Positions 43,880 to 52,045 are shown, counted from the first letter of the stretch. The stretch is 64,000 nucleotides of DNA from Sinorhizobium sp. 6-70 (GCF_030124375.1 NZ_JASKLS010000005.1:62001-126000); one strand, 5' to 3'. Notes: generated by a model from the sequence alone, not told the origin. Program-made: numbers and translations.

Positions 43880-46800
43880 TCACTCCGCCGGTGCGCCCGG
43901 CGCTTCCTCGACGGCCTTCACGCGTTTCCGGCCAAGCGAGCGCAGCGTTACATAGAAGACGGGCGTCAGGAAAAGACCGAGAAACGTGACGCCCAACATG
44001 CCGGAAAAGACCGCCGTGCCGAGCGACTGCCGCATTTCGGCGCCGGGACCCGTCGCGATCACCAGCGGTACGACGCCGAGGATGAAGGCGAAGGCGGTCA
44101 TCAGGATCGGCCGAAGCCTCAGCCGGCTTGCATCGATCGCCGCCTCGACCGGCGTCTTGCCCTCCTCCTCCCCCTGTCTGGCGAATTCGACGATCAGGAT
44201 CGCGTTTTTCGCTGCAAGACCGATCAGCACGACAAGACCGATCTGCGTGAGCACGTTGTTGTCGAAACCCCGGATGGCAACGCCGAGAAGTGCGGCGAGA
44301 ACGGAAAGCGGCACGATCAGGATGATCGCCAGCGGCAGCACCCAGCTTTCATATTGCGCGGCGAGCGCGAGGAACACGAAGATTACAGAAAGCGTAAAGA
44401 TGAAGACGGCCGTGTTGCCGGTCTGGCGCTCCTGGAAGGCAAGCTCGGTCCACTCAAAGGTCGTTCCCTGCGGCAGGACCTGGGCGGCGAGTGCCTCCAT
44501 CTTGTCAAGCGCGGTGCCGGTCGCGACGCCCGGCGCCGGATTGCCCTGGAGCGGCACGGAGACATACATGTTGTAGCGCTGGACAAGCGACGGGCCGCTG
44601 GTATCGCGGATCTCGACGAGCGTCCCGAGCGGCACCAGCGCGCCCGATGCGGAACGAACTTTCAGGGCGAGGATATCCTCCCGCTCCACCCGATATTTCT
44701 CGTCGGCCTGGGCGCGAACCTGGTAGACACGGCCGAATGCGTTGAAATCGTTGACGTAGGACGTTCCGAGATTGATCGAGAGCGTCTCGAAGATATTCGG
44801 GATCGGCACGTTCAATGCCCGTGCCTTGTCGCGGTCGATCGCCAGGAAGAATTGCGGGCTCGACGCCGAGAAAGTGGTGAAGACCCCGGTCAGCCCCTCT
44901 GTCTGGCTGGCCATGCCCATCATCTGGCGGGCAAGCCCGAGGGCGCGGCGCATGTCGGCACTCTGACGATCCATGATCTGCATCTTGAATCCGCCGGCAT
45001 TGCCGATGCCGCGCACCGACGGCGGCGGAATGGCGATGATGAAGGCCTCCTGGAGGCTCTGCATCGTGCCGAAGATCTGACCGATGATCTGCGTCGCGCT
45101 CTGCCTGTTCTTGAGCCGCTCCTCGAAACTGTCGAACGGCGTGAAGATGACGCCAGCGTTGGAGGCATTGGTGAAGGTCGCGCCGCTGAAGCCGGCAAAG
45201 GCGACGGCGTCCCTGACGCCGGGCACCTCCCTGATCATCTCCGATGCCCGCCGCACGACCGCGTCGGTCCGCTCGAGCGAAGCGCCATCCGGAAGCTGGA
45301 TGACGACGATGGCGTAACCCTGGTCCATGGTCGGTATGAAGCCGCGCGGCACCACCTGCGCCATGTATGCGGTGGCGCCGAGAAGGGCGACGAAGACGAC
45401 GAGCGCGGCCACGAGCGCCGTCCGTGTCTTGACGAGGTGGCGCACCACCCAGCCGTAGCCATCCGCCATGCGATCGAACCCACGGTTGAAGCCGTTGGCG
45501 AAAGTCCGGCCGAGCCGCGTCAGCGGATTGCGGCTCTCATGCTCATGGTTCTCGTGCGGACGCAGCAAAACGGCGGCGAGCGCCGGCGACAGCGTCAGCG
45601 AATTGATCGCCGAGATCACCGTCGCCACCGCGATCGTCACGGCGAACTGCAGATAGAACTGCCCGGCTATGCCCGGAATGAAGGCGGTCGGCACGAACAC
45701 TGCGGTCAAGACGAGCGAAATCGCGACGACTGCCGCGCCCACCTCATCCATCGTCACATGCGCCGCCTCCCTCGGGGTCAGCCCTCGCGCGAGATTGCGC
45801 TCGACGTTCTCGACGACGACGATCGCGTCATCGACGACGATGCCGATCGCAAGCACCAGCCCGAAGAGCGTCAGCATGTTCAGCGAGAATCCGAAGGCGA
45901 AAAGCAGACCGAAGGTGCCGATCAACGAGACCGGGATGGCCACGATCGGGATGATCGCCGTGCGCCAGGATTGCAGGAAAACGATCACAACGAGGGCCAC
46001 GAGGATCGCGGCCTCGCCGATCGTCTTGTAGACCTCATTGATCGATTCCGCGATGAACTCTGTCGGATTGTAGATAATCCGGTATTCCAGCCCGTCCGGA
46101 AAATCCTTCGAAAGCTCCGCCATCGTTGCCTGGATCGCTTCTGCTGCGGCAAGCGCATTGGTACCGGGGCGAGAGAAGATGCCGAGCGCAACGGCCGGCT
46201 TGCCATTTAGGTAGCTGTTGGTGACGTATTCGCGCGCACCAAGCTCCACGCGGGCGACGTCCTGCAACTGCACGAGCCTGCCGTCTTCCGTTGCCTTGAC
46301 GATCACGTAACGAAACTGCCGTGGATCACTGAAACGCCCGTCGGTCGTAACCGTGTACTGGAAGGCGCTGTCGGCCTGCATAGGCGGGCCGCCGATCGAA
46401 CCACCCGAAACCTGGACGTTCTGCTCGCGCAGCGCCTCGACCACATCACCGGAGGTCATGCCGTAGGCGGAGAGCTTCTGCGGATCGAGCCAAACGCGCA
46501 GCGCATATTCACGCTCGCCGAACAGGGTAACATCGCCGACGCCGTCCAGCCGGACGAGAAGATCGCGGATGCGCGTGCGGGCGTAGTTGGAGACATAAAG
46601 CTGGTCGTAGCGGTCGTTCGGCGACAGCAGATGAACGACCATCATCAGGTCCGGCGAGCTCTTGGTCGTCGTCACGCCGATGCGCCGGACCTCCTCGGGC
46701 AAGCGGGGCTCGGCGACCGAAACGCGGTTCTGCACCAGCACCTGCGCCTGGTCGAGATTCGTGCCGAGCTTGAAAGTAATCGTCAGCGCCATCGACCCGT

Positions 46801-47059
46801 CGGCGGTCGAATAGGAGGACATGTAGAGCATGTTCTCGACGCCGTTGATTTCCTGCTCGAGCGGCGTGGCGACGGTGTTGGCGACGGTCTCGGCATCCGC
46901 CCCCGGATAGGAGGCGCGTACGACGATGGTGGGCGGTGCGATTTCCGGATATTGCGCCACCGGAAGCTGGAAATAGGCGATGCCGCCGACGATCAGCAGC
47001 ACGATCGAAAGCACCGAGGCGAAGATCGGCCTGTCGACGAAGAAATGCGCGAACCTCAT
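43880..47059 (-). CDS. RND multidrug efflux permease (HAE1/AcrB type)
   Basis: A 1059-residue inner-membrane transporter that exports drugs or metabolites by proton exchange. The N-terminus MRFAHFFVDRPIFASVLSIVLLIVGGIAYFQLP is standard. The twelve-helix pattern includes TM4 with GIVVDDAIVVVENVERN, where the Asp pair drives proton relay, and the C-terminal half repeats it (GLAAKNAILIVEFARQ). The large periplasmic loops (about 40-330 and 560-870) are complete. It overlaps the adaptor gene by four bases (ATGA). No outer-membrane channel gene is adjacent. Confidence 0.95.
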   Translation of the reverse strand: MRFAHFFVDRPIFASVLSIVLLIVGGIAYFQLPVAQYPEIAPPTIVVRASYPGADAETVANTVATPLEQEINGVENMLYMSSYSTADGSMALTITFKLGTNLDQAQVLVQNRVSVAEPRLPEEVRRIGVTTTKSSPDLMMVVHLLSPNDRYDQLYVSNYARTRIRDLLVRLDGVGDVTLFGEREYALRVWLDPQKLSAYGMTSGDVVEALREQNVQVSGGSIGGPPMQADSAFQYTVTTDGRFSDPRQFRYVIVKATEDGRLVQLQDVARVELGAREYVTNSYLNGKPAVALGIFSRPGTNALAAAEAIQATMAELSKDFPDGLEYRIIYNPTEFIAESINEVYKTIGEAAILVALVVIVFLQSWRTAIIPIVAIPVSLIGTFGLLFAFGFSLNMLTLFGLVLAIGIVVDDAIVVVENVERNLARGLTPREAAHVTMDEVGAAVVAISLVLTAVFVPTAFIPGIAGQFYLQFAVTIAVATVISAINSLTLSPALAAVLLRPHENHEHESRNPLTRLGRTFANGFNRGFDRMADGYGWVVRHLVKTRTALVAALVVFVALLGATAYMAQVVPRGFIPTMDQGYAIVVIQLPDGASLERTDAVVRRASEMIREVPGVRDAVAFAGFSGATFTNASNAGVIFTPFDSFEERLKNRQSATQIIGQIFGTMQSLQEAFIIAIPPPSVRGIGNAGGFKMQIMDRQSADMRRALGLARQMMGMASQTEGLTGVFTTFSASSPQFFLAIDRDKARALNVPIPNIFETLSINLGTSYVNDFNAFGRVYQVRAQADEKYRVEREDILALKVRSASGALVPLGTLVEIRDTSGPSLVQRYNMYVSVPLQGNPAPGVATGTALDKMEALAAQVLPQGTTFEWTELAFQERQTGNTAVFIFTLSVIFVFLALAAQYESWVLPLAIILIVPLSVLAALLGVAIRGFDNNVLTQIGLVVLIGLAAKNAILIVEFARQGEEEGKTPVEAAIDASRLRLRPILMTAFAFILGVVPLVIATGPGAEMRQSLGTAVFSGMLGVTFLGLFLTPVFYVTLRSLGRKRVKAVEEAPGAPAE

Positions 47060-48216
47060 TGGGCGCTCTCCGCCGACTGCGCCGCTTCCTGCGGCAGCAC
47101 GACGAGCTCGGGCTTCACCTTCGCGCCCGGCCTGACGCGCACGAGACCGTTGACGATGATCGTCTCCTCGCCGGTCATGCCGCTGCGAATGACCCGGTAG
47201 CCATGCAGGCGCGGCCCGAGGCGGACAGGCTTGGTCATGACGCTGCCATCCTGGGCAACCTCGTAGACGACGCGTTCGTTCTGGTCGGCCGCGACCGCCT
47301 CATCGGGAACGAGGATCGCCTGGTAGGTATTCGAGCCTTCAACCTCCACGCGCCCGAAGAGACCGGGCTGGAGGATGAATTTCGGGTTCTCAAACCGGGC
47401 CCGCAGCCGCATCGTGCCTGTCTGGTTGTCCACCCTGTTTTCCGAGAAGTCGAGCTTGCCTTCGAACGGTCGTTCGGTGGCGTCGGCGATCGTCACCAGA
47501 ACGCTGAGCGCCCCGCCGCCCTCCTGTAGGGCGCTGCCTCGCTCCCGTGCGGTGCGGGCGTAGGAAAGCACACGACGCTCGTCGACATCGAAGTAGAAGT
47601 CGATCGGGTCGAGCGAAACGATGGTCGTCAACACCGTCTGATCCGCCTGGACGAGATTGCCCGGCGAGATCAGGCGTCGATCGACGCGGCCGCTCAGCGG
47701 CGCGGTGATCGTCGTGTACTCGAGATCGAGCTTGGCCCGGTCGACCGCCGCCTCGGAGCCGCGCACGTTGGCCTGCGCCGCGAGCAGCGCGCGGCGGTCG
47801 TCATCGAGCTTGGATACAGAAAGCGTGCCGCTTCCGGTGAGCGACTCCGTCCGCTTGAACGTGTTCTCCGCGAATTCAAGTGTCGATCGCGCCGCTGCAA
47901 GCGAGGCTTCGGCCTGGGAGAGCGCGGTGCGGAACGGCCGCTGGTCGATGACGAAGAGCTTGTCGCCCTTCTTCACCATCGCGCCGTCCGTGAAGAAGAC
48001 CTGATCGAGATAGCCGCCGACGCGGGAACGGACCGCGACCTCGTCGACGGCTTCGAAGCGACCGATGAATTCGTCTGCGTCGATCACGTCGCGCACGACC
48101 GGCTTGGCGACGGTCACGGTCGGCGCCGGAGGCGCGTTTTGGGCCGCCGCAAGCGATGCGGCGAGCAGAAAGAACGAAACGCTGAAGATCACGGGCAACG
48201 GCCACTTTCGCAACAT
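47056..48216 (-). CDS. RND efflux periplasmic adaptor (AcrA/MexA type)
   Basis: A 386-residue membrane-fusion protein that links the permease to an outer-membrane channel. It has a signal peptide (about 1-25, SFFLLAASLAAAQ), a lipoyl-like pair (about 55-95 and 175-215), an intervening coiled-coil hairpin (LSQAEASLAAARSTLEFAENTFKRTESL to ALLAAQANVRGSEAAVDRAKLD), and a beta-barrel/C-terminal domain. The signal lacks a lipobox. GGAGG lies seven bases before the ATG at 48216. First gene of the pair; no regulator gene adjoins. Confidence 0.93.
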   Translation of the reverse strand: MLRKWPLPVIFSVSFFLLAASLAAAQNAPPAPTVTVAKPVVRDVIDADEFIGRFEAVDEVAVRSRVGGYLDQVFFTDGAMVKKGDKLFVIDQRPFRTALSQAEASLAAARSTLEFAENTFKRTESLTGSGTLSVSKLDDDRRALLAAQANVRGSEAAVDRAKLDLEYTTITAPLSGRVDRRLISPGNLVQADQTVLTTIVSLDPIDFYFDVDERRVLSYARTARERGSALQEGGGALSVLVTIADATERPFEGKLDFSENRVDNQTGTMRLRARFENPKFILQPGLFGRVEVEGSNTYQAILVPDEAVAADQNERVVYEVAQDGSVMTKPVRLGPRLHGYRVIRSGMTGEETIIVNGLVRVRPGAKVKPELVVLPQEAAQSAESAQ

Positions 48217-48372
48217 GCACGTCCTCCGAAAGCACTTGAAAGCCGAAATCGCCCGGCTGGATCTCGTTCGGGCTGGCGACATTGAAACCCGAGGCCGGAG
48301 CGTACGGGTGGCATTAGATGGAAAACTTGCAAACAGCGGCCGCATCCCGTGCGGCTCTGATTTTGACGCTAA

Positions 48373-48391
48373 CCTGCCACCATTTGGCAGG
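48373..48391. promoter_or_regulatory. Perfect inverted repeat upstream of the efflux operon
   Basis: CCTGCCA-N5-TGGCAGG is a perfect palindrome 157 bases before the adaptor start, in an otherwise featureless 288-base gap between the pump and the YmdB-like gene. No poly-T tract follows it, so a regulator-binding site is likelier than a terminator; no regulator gene is adjacent. Confidence 0.35.
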
Positions 48392-48504
48392 GCTGTCACT
48401 TGAAAAAACGCAATTCCGGGAAGACGATACGACCACCGCAGACAGCCGGCGGCAAGCGCAAGAATCGGGCGGAAAAGTGCAAGTTCGCGCCGGCAGCGCC
48501 CGGT

Positions 48505-49329
48505 TTACGCCCAGAACTCGGGGATCGTTTCGCTGAGCCTCGGACCGAGCCGCAGCGGCGCGATCTTCTCCGCAAGCCCAGTGCGATCGGAAATCTCGAC
48601 GCCGACGCCGCAGATGGTCGAGGGGCCGGAAGCCGCCTCGAAGCGGCCCTTCGGCATCTTGGAGATGAACCGGTTGAGCGGCTCTTCCTTGTCCATGCCG
48701 AGCGACGAGTCATAGTCGCCGCACATGCCAGCATCGCTGATATAGGCGGTGCCGCCGTTAAGGATCTGGTGGTCGGCGGTCGGAACATGGGTGTGGGTTC
48801 CGACCACGAAGCTCGCGCGGCCATCGACGAAGTGTCCGAAGCACTGCTTCTCGCTTGTGGCCTCGGCATGGAAGTCGAAGACGATGGCGTCAGCCTGCTC
48901 GCCAAGCGGACAGGCGTCGAGGATCGCCTCGGCTGCCTTGAAAGGATCATCGAGCTCGGGATGCATGAAAACCCGACCCATGACGTTGGCGACCAGCACG
49001 CGGGCGCCGTTGCGGGCAAAGAAGAGATTGGAACCACGCCCCGGCGTCCCGGCCGGGTAGTTCGCAGGGCGCAAGAATTGGTCATGCCTCTCGCAGAAGA
49101 CCACCGCTTCCTTCTGATCCCAGACATGGTTGCCGGTCGTCACCACATCAGCGCCGGCATTGATCGTTTCCAGGAAGATGTCTTCGGTGATGCCGAAGCC
49201 GCCTGCGGCGTTCTCGCCGTTGACGATGACGAAGTCGAGCTTCAGGTCGCCGACCAATCCGGGCAGGCGCTCCCAGACCGCCGTGCGGCCCGTCTTGCCA
49301 ACCATATCTCCCAGAAAAAGAAGTCGCAT
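48505..49329 (-). CDS. YmdB-like metallophosphoesterase (TIGR00282 family)
   Basis: A 274-residue phosphoesterase; Bacillus YmdB is a 2',3'-cyclic nucleotide phosphodiesterase that affects motility and biofilm. Motifs: FLGDMVGKTGR (residues 4-14, Asp binding), VNGENAAGGFGI (about 37), TTGNHVWDQKE (about 65), FHAEATSEK (about 148) and GTHTHVPTAD (about 175). All metal ligands are present. It begins 6 bases after the cyclo-ligase gene on the same strand, forming a two-gene operon. In alphaproteobacteria this pair normally neighbours yebC-ruvCAB. Confidence 0.9.
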   Translation of the reverse strand: MRLLFLGDMVGKTGRTAVWERLPGLVGDLKLDFVIVNGENAAGGFGITEDIFLETINAGADVVTTGNHVWDQKEAVVFCERHDQFLRPANYPAGTPGRGSNLFFARNGARVLVANVMGRVFMHPELDDPFKAAEAILDACPLGEQADAIVFDFHAEATSEKQCFGHFVDGRASFVVGTHTHVPTADHQILNGGTAYISDAGMCGDYDSSLGMDKEEPLNRFISKMPKGRFEAASGPSTICGVGVEISDRTGLAEKIAPLRLGPRLSETIPEFWA

Positions 49330-49335
49330 ACCCGT

Positions 49336-49917
49336 TCAATCCTGTCTGAAATGCCGAAAACCGCTCTCCGTCAGCACCGCGTCCAGCGCGACGTCATGCG
49401 GTTCAGCCGGCACTGATGCCACTTCCTGGCAGTCGAAAGCAATCCCGATCAGTCGCGGCATGTGACCTTTGCGGCGCAATCGCTCGATTGCGCGGTCATA
49501 ATAACCGGCGCCGTAGCCGATCCGGTGCCCGACCGAATCGAAGGCCGACAACGGCACGAGCATGATGTCGGGATCGAGTTCGGGCGCTTCCGGCCCTGGG
49601 CCGGTCGTACCGAAGCCGGTTTCTACCACCGCGATGCCGTCGACGAGTTCGCGGAAGACGATGGTCTTCTTGTCCACGATCACCGGCAGGCAGAGCCGGG
49701 CGCCGCGATCCTTGAGCCGCACCATCAGCGGACGGATGTCCGCTTCCGAGCGGATTGGCCAGAAACCGGAAACGACATGGCCGGGATCGAGTGCAATGAT
49801 GTCGCCGGCGTGGTCGGCCATGGAAAGACTAGCCTCGATCCTCACCTCCAACGGCATTTCATCACGCAGAGCCAGGCGTTCCTTTCGTAGCGCTGCCTTC
49901 AAATCCTTCGGTGACAT
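49336..49917 (-). CDS. 5-formyltetrahydrofolate cyclo-ligase
   Basis: The enzyme uses ATP to convert 5-formyl-THF to 5,10-methenyl-THF. The 193-residue protein begins MSPKDLKAALRKERLALRDEM and has FWPIRSEADIRPL (about 60) and the C-terminal nucleotide-binding MLVPLSAFDSVGHRIGYGAGYYDRAI (about 130-155). I chose the start at 49917, the first ATG that begins the conserved N-terminal helix. In E. coli (ygfA) and many proteobacteria the gene follows zapA and the 6S RNA gene; here about 2 kb with three other genes lies between. Confidence 0.93.
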   Translation of the reverse strand: MSPKDLKAALRKERLALRDEMPLEVRIEASLSMADHAGDIIALDPGHVVSGFWPIRSEADIRPLMVRLKDRGARLCLPVIVDKKTIVFRELVDGIAVVETGFGTTGPGPEAPELDPDIMLVPLSAFDSVGHRIGYGAGYYDRAIERLRRKGHMPRLIGIAFDCQEVASVPAEPHDVALDAVLTESGFRHFRQD

Positions 49918-50126
49918 CCGACGACCTCTTCCTTCGGGCTTTTGCCCCTCATAGCGCAATGCGCACCGTAGCTGGAACCACGCCGCCGCCGCTTTTGCAA
50001 CACCTCGCGACAATCCTGCGCGCCTTTCCCATTTCGGCACAGCATTAGCGCTCCATTTATCACAGCGCACGGTTCCGCTTTCGCACGTCAGCTTACGCGT
50101 GCAAATAAGTTAGCGTTTTCAATTAA

Positions 50127-50140
50127 TTAGCTGAAGCTAA
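50127..50140. promoter_or_regulatory. TTAGCT-N2-AGCTAA palindrome
   Basis: A perfect inverted repeat in an AT-rich patch, 71 bases before the small HTH gene. It is a plausible operator in the 294-base gap that otherwise shows nothing recognisable. Confidence 0.3.
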
Positions 50141-50211
50141 ATCCCGCAGAAAATGCGGCGCCGCGACCTTAGAGCCAAGAGCGGGCGGGCGAGAGCGGGC
50201 AGGCAGACAAG

Positions 50212-50427
50212 ATGAATCAACTCGATCCGCTCGAACTGCGTTGCCTCTCGCTCGCCGCCTGCGGCAGGACCAGGCAGGACATGGTGCGTGAGACGGACAT
50301 TCCGATGGCGCGCATCAACGGCGCGCTCGAAGAGGCGATGCGGAAGCTTCAGGCAGGCAATCTCGCGGAAGCCATCTTTCGCGCGGCAAGGCTCGAGCTG
50401 CTTCACAACATCCAGTGGGAACGATAG
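50212..50427 (+). CDS. Stand-alone LuxR-type helix-turn-helix protein
   Basis: A 71-residue protein consisting of little more than one DNA-binding domain: LDPLELRCLSLAACGRTRQDMV, then RETDIPMARINGALEEAMRKL, then GNLAEAIFRAARLELL, which aligns by eye with the LuxR C-terminal (GerE) pattern, though several usual positions differ (no clear E-R-x-V-L; MVRETDIPMARINGALEEA in place of IA-x-x-L-x-I-S). No sensory domain. Its stop overlaps the end of the minus-strand gene at 50403-50636 by 25 bases. Role unknown. Confidence 0.6.
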   Translation: MNQLDPLELRCLSLAACGRTRQDMVRETDIPMARINGALEEAMRKLQAGNLAEAIFRAARLELLHNIQWER

Positions 50428-50636
50428 AGCGACTCGAGGCGCGTGGCGTCAAGATCCGCGGACCATCGGGGCAGGCTCGGCAGGCCGGCATCCCTCAGCA
50501 ATCGCGGATTGCGCCATGGTGCCTCGCAGCACGGCGCAGCGTACGGGGCCTGCCACGCGCGCCAGTGCACAAAAAGCCCTTGCAGTTGCATGACGAAGGA
50601 GGAGGCCGCGGAACCGGCGAGGAAGGGCACACTCAT
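50403..50636 (-). CDS. Small protein divergent from the LysR regulator
   Basis: A predicted 77-residue protein (start at 50636, GGAGA eight bases upstream). The N-terminal half is hydrophobic (FLAGSAASSFVMQLQGLF), with a Cys pair (PCCE) in the middle and a C-terminal RNPRLLRDAGLPSLPR segment that recalls, weakly, the LLxDIGL motif of DUF1127 small proteins. Divergent from the LysR gene with 105 bases between, a usual layout for a LysR target. Unrecognised family; real coding is likely but not certain. Confidence 0.5.
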   Translation of the reverse strand: MSVPFLAGSAASSFVMQLQGLFVHWRAWQAPYAAPCCEAPWRNPRLLRDAGLPSLPRWSADLDATRLESLYRSHWML

Positions 50637-50686
50637 GAGCGGGTCTCCGGAAGGTGACAGTGTTGAATTTTCCACCCGCCGTTGAC

Positions 50687-50701
50687 ATTCGACAAACGAA
50701 T
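50687..50701. promoter_or_regulatory. LysR-type operator candidate (ATTCG-N5-CGAAT)
   Basis: A perfect palindrome ATTCG-ACAAA-CGAAT that contains the T-N11-A pattern of LysR-family binding sites. It lies between the LysR gene and the divergent small gene, 40 bases before the LysR start, and overlaps a TTGACA sequence (50682-50687). Confidence 0.55.
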
Positions 50702-50715
50702 TGCAAGCATAGCTG

Positions 50716-50734
50716 CCATCAGATTTTCTGATGG
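50716..50734 (+). other. Leader hairpin before the LysR gene
   Basis: CCATCAGA-ttt-TCTGATGG forms a perfect 8-base stem ending seven bases before the ATG at 50742, where a ribosome-binding site would normally be; none is visible. Translation may be leaderless-like or hairpin-controlled. Confidence 0.4.
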
Positions 50735-50741
50735 TCGTAAA

Positions 50742-51635
50742 ATGTCTCTTCCACTCGATAGCGACCTCCTGAGAACCTTCCTTGCAGTTGCCGACGCCGG
50801 CAATCTGACCAAGGCGGCCGACAGCGTCGGGCGCACCCAGTCGGCCGTCAGCATGCAGATCAGGAAGCTTGAAGACGCGCTTGGCGACACGCTTTTCGAC
50901 CGGCATTCGCGCGGGGTCGTGCTGACGACACAAGGCCGGCGTCTTGTCGACAACGCTCGGCGCATCGTGGCGCTCCTCGACGACACGGCGGCGGCCATGC
51001 GCCAGCCCGCGCTCGACGGTTCGGTCAGGATCGGGGTTCCCGAGGAATATATCAACTCCACCCTTCCAAGGGCTTTGGGCGCGTTTGCCGCCATACATCC
51101 TGGCGTGGAGGTCACGGTGCAACAGGGCACCTCGATGTCCAACCGGACGGCGCTTGAGGCAGGTGAGATCGACATTGCTGTCGTTTTCGAGCCCGGCGGG
51201 CGCACGAAGCACGAGGTCCTCATGGTGGATCCCACCGTCTGGGTGACTTCGGATCAACACGGCACACATGAGCGGCAGCCCCTGCCGATAGCCACCTACA
51301 CATACGCCACAGGCGGGTGGTGCGATGAGCTGGCGTTGCAGAATCTGAAGAGGCGCGGAAAACGCAGTCGCGTCGCCTATGTCAGCCGAACGAGCGGCGG
51401 TCTGATCGCGGCCGTGGTTTCCGGCCTGGCGATCGCGCCGCTGTCGCGCAGCGCCATACCGCCCGGCTGTCGCGAACTGACCGAGGAAGATGGTTTTGGC
51501 ATCGTCGACATGTCGAATGTCGTGCTGCGCACCAGACTGGAAAGCCGATCGCCGACGATCGATGCCATGGCTGACGCCATCCGCAGCGCCTTCTCGGGCA
51601 CGTGGTACACATCTCCTCAAATCGACCCCGAGTAA
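50742..51635 (+). CDS. LysR-family transcriptional regulator
   Basis: A 297-residue regulator with an N-terminal winged HTH (about 8-65, LRTFLAVADAGNLTKAADSVGRTQSAVSMQIRKLEDALG) and a periplasmic-binding-like effector domain (about 90-290) beginning GSVRIGVPEEYINSTLPRALGAFAAIHPGVEVTV. Effector unknown. The start at 50742 gives the usual spacing to the HTH. The last residues (YTSPQIDPE) and the stop are encoded by the first part of a RIME-like repeat, so the C-terminus has been reshaped by it. Divergent from the small gene at 50403-50636. Confidence 0.9.
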   Translation: MSLPLDSDLLRTFLAVADAGNLTKAADSVGRTQSAVSMQIRKLEDALGDTLFDRHSRGVVLTTQGRRLVDNARRIVALLDDTAAAMRQPALDGSVRIGVPEEYINSTLPRALGAFAAIHPGVEVTVQQGTSMSNRTALEAGEIDIAVVFEPGGRTKHEVLMVDPTVWVTSDQHGTHERQPLPIATYTYATGGWCDELALQNLKRRGKRSRVAYVSRTSGGLIAAVVSGLAIAPLSRSAIPPGCRELTEEDGFGIVDMSNVVLRTRLESRSPTIDAMADAIRSAFSGTWYTSPQIDPE

Positions 51636-51704
51636 GGGGATATGCAGCAATTCAAAGTGCCTACAGCGACCTTTGCGCGTCTGATCAGGCGCTTCGCGCT
51701 GTAG
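51609..51704 (+). repeat. RIME-like repeat, copy 3, overlapping the LysR stop
   Basis: Shares CAAATCGACC, ATGCAGCAATTCAAAGTGC and CTACAGCGACCTTTGCGCGTC...GCTGTAG with the 6646-6749 copy. The first hairpin is reduced; the inner arm of the second is damaged (AGGCGCTTCGCGC). The LysR stop codon TAA (51633-51635) is inside it. Confidence 0.75.
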
Positions 51705-51728
51705 TGATCCGCCACGAAAAGGAAAGGT

Positions 51729-51885
51729 GCGATCCACGACGACCGGTGGATAGTTTACGATCCCGGGTGCCTACTAAGTAGGTGGGCGCCGTGTGTCCGA
51801 ACCCACGAGTTCGGCCAGGGACAGCTCCCTTGAGATCGTGTATGGCCCCGGGGATTGTGATTCCTGTCGGGAAGCGCAGATCGCG
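51729..51885 (-). ncRNA. ssrS: 6S RNA candidate (ssrS)
   Basis: 6S RNA binds the housekeeping RNA polymerase holoenzyme and mimics an open promoter. On the minus strand about 157 bases fold into one long rod. The ends pair (GCGATC with GATCGC), then CGAC with GTCG, a large internal bubble of AATCACAAT opposite AAACTAT, and CCCGGG with CCCGGG closing the apical part (51761-51851), matching the 6S architecture of a central bubble flanked by GC stems. The gene lies directly downstream of zapA on the same strand, the position conserved in many proteobacteria. A TATATC -10 box (51892-51897) would start transcription at about 51885. No covariance search was run. Confidence 0.7.
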
Positions 51886-51932
51886 GGCTCAGATATAGAG
51901 GCTCTTTGCCGTTTTCGCCAGAGGCGTTTTTT

Positions 51933-52038
51933 CTCTGCATGATTCCTTAAATAGAAATCGATCTAAGGACAAAATCATGCAGAGACTAAACCTGTTATAG
52001 CGACCTTTGCGCGTCCGATTGGACGCGCCGCGCTGTAG
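51933..52038 (+). repeat. RIME-like repeat, copy 4
   Basis: CTCTGCATGATTCCTTAAAT...ATCTAAGGACAAAATCATGCAGAG, then a diverged joint, GCGACCTTTGCGCGTCC-GATT-GGACGCGCCGCGCTGTAG. Same orientation as copies 3 and 5. It ends 7 bases before the zapA stop. Confidence 0.8.
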
Positions 52039-52045
52039 AAGACGA

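Larger units (their letters stand above)
51636..52045. other. Intergenic region LysR-zapA
   Basis: 410 bases without protein genes. It holds most of RIME-like copy 3, the 6S RNA candidate (51729-51885), its promoter near 51892, and RIME-like copy 4 (51933-52038). Confidence 0.6.

Noticed and set aside
43514-46210. An 898-codon plus-strand open frame
   Set aside because: Antisense to the RND permease and composed of Arg/His/Asp/Gly runs. The permease on the other strand is certain.
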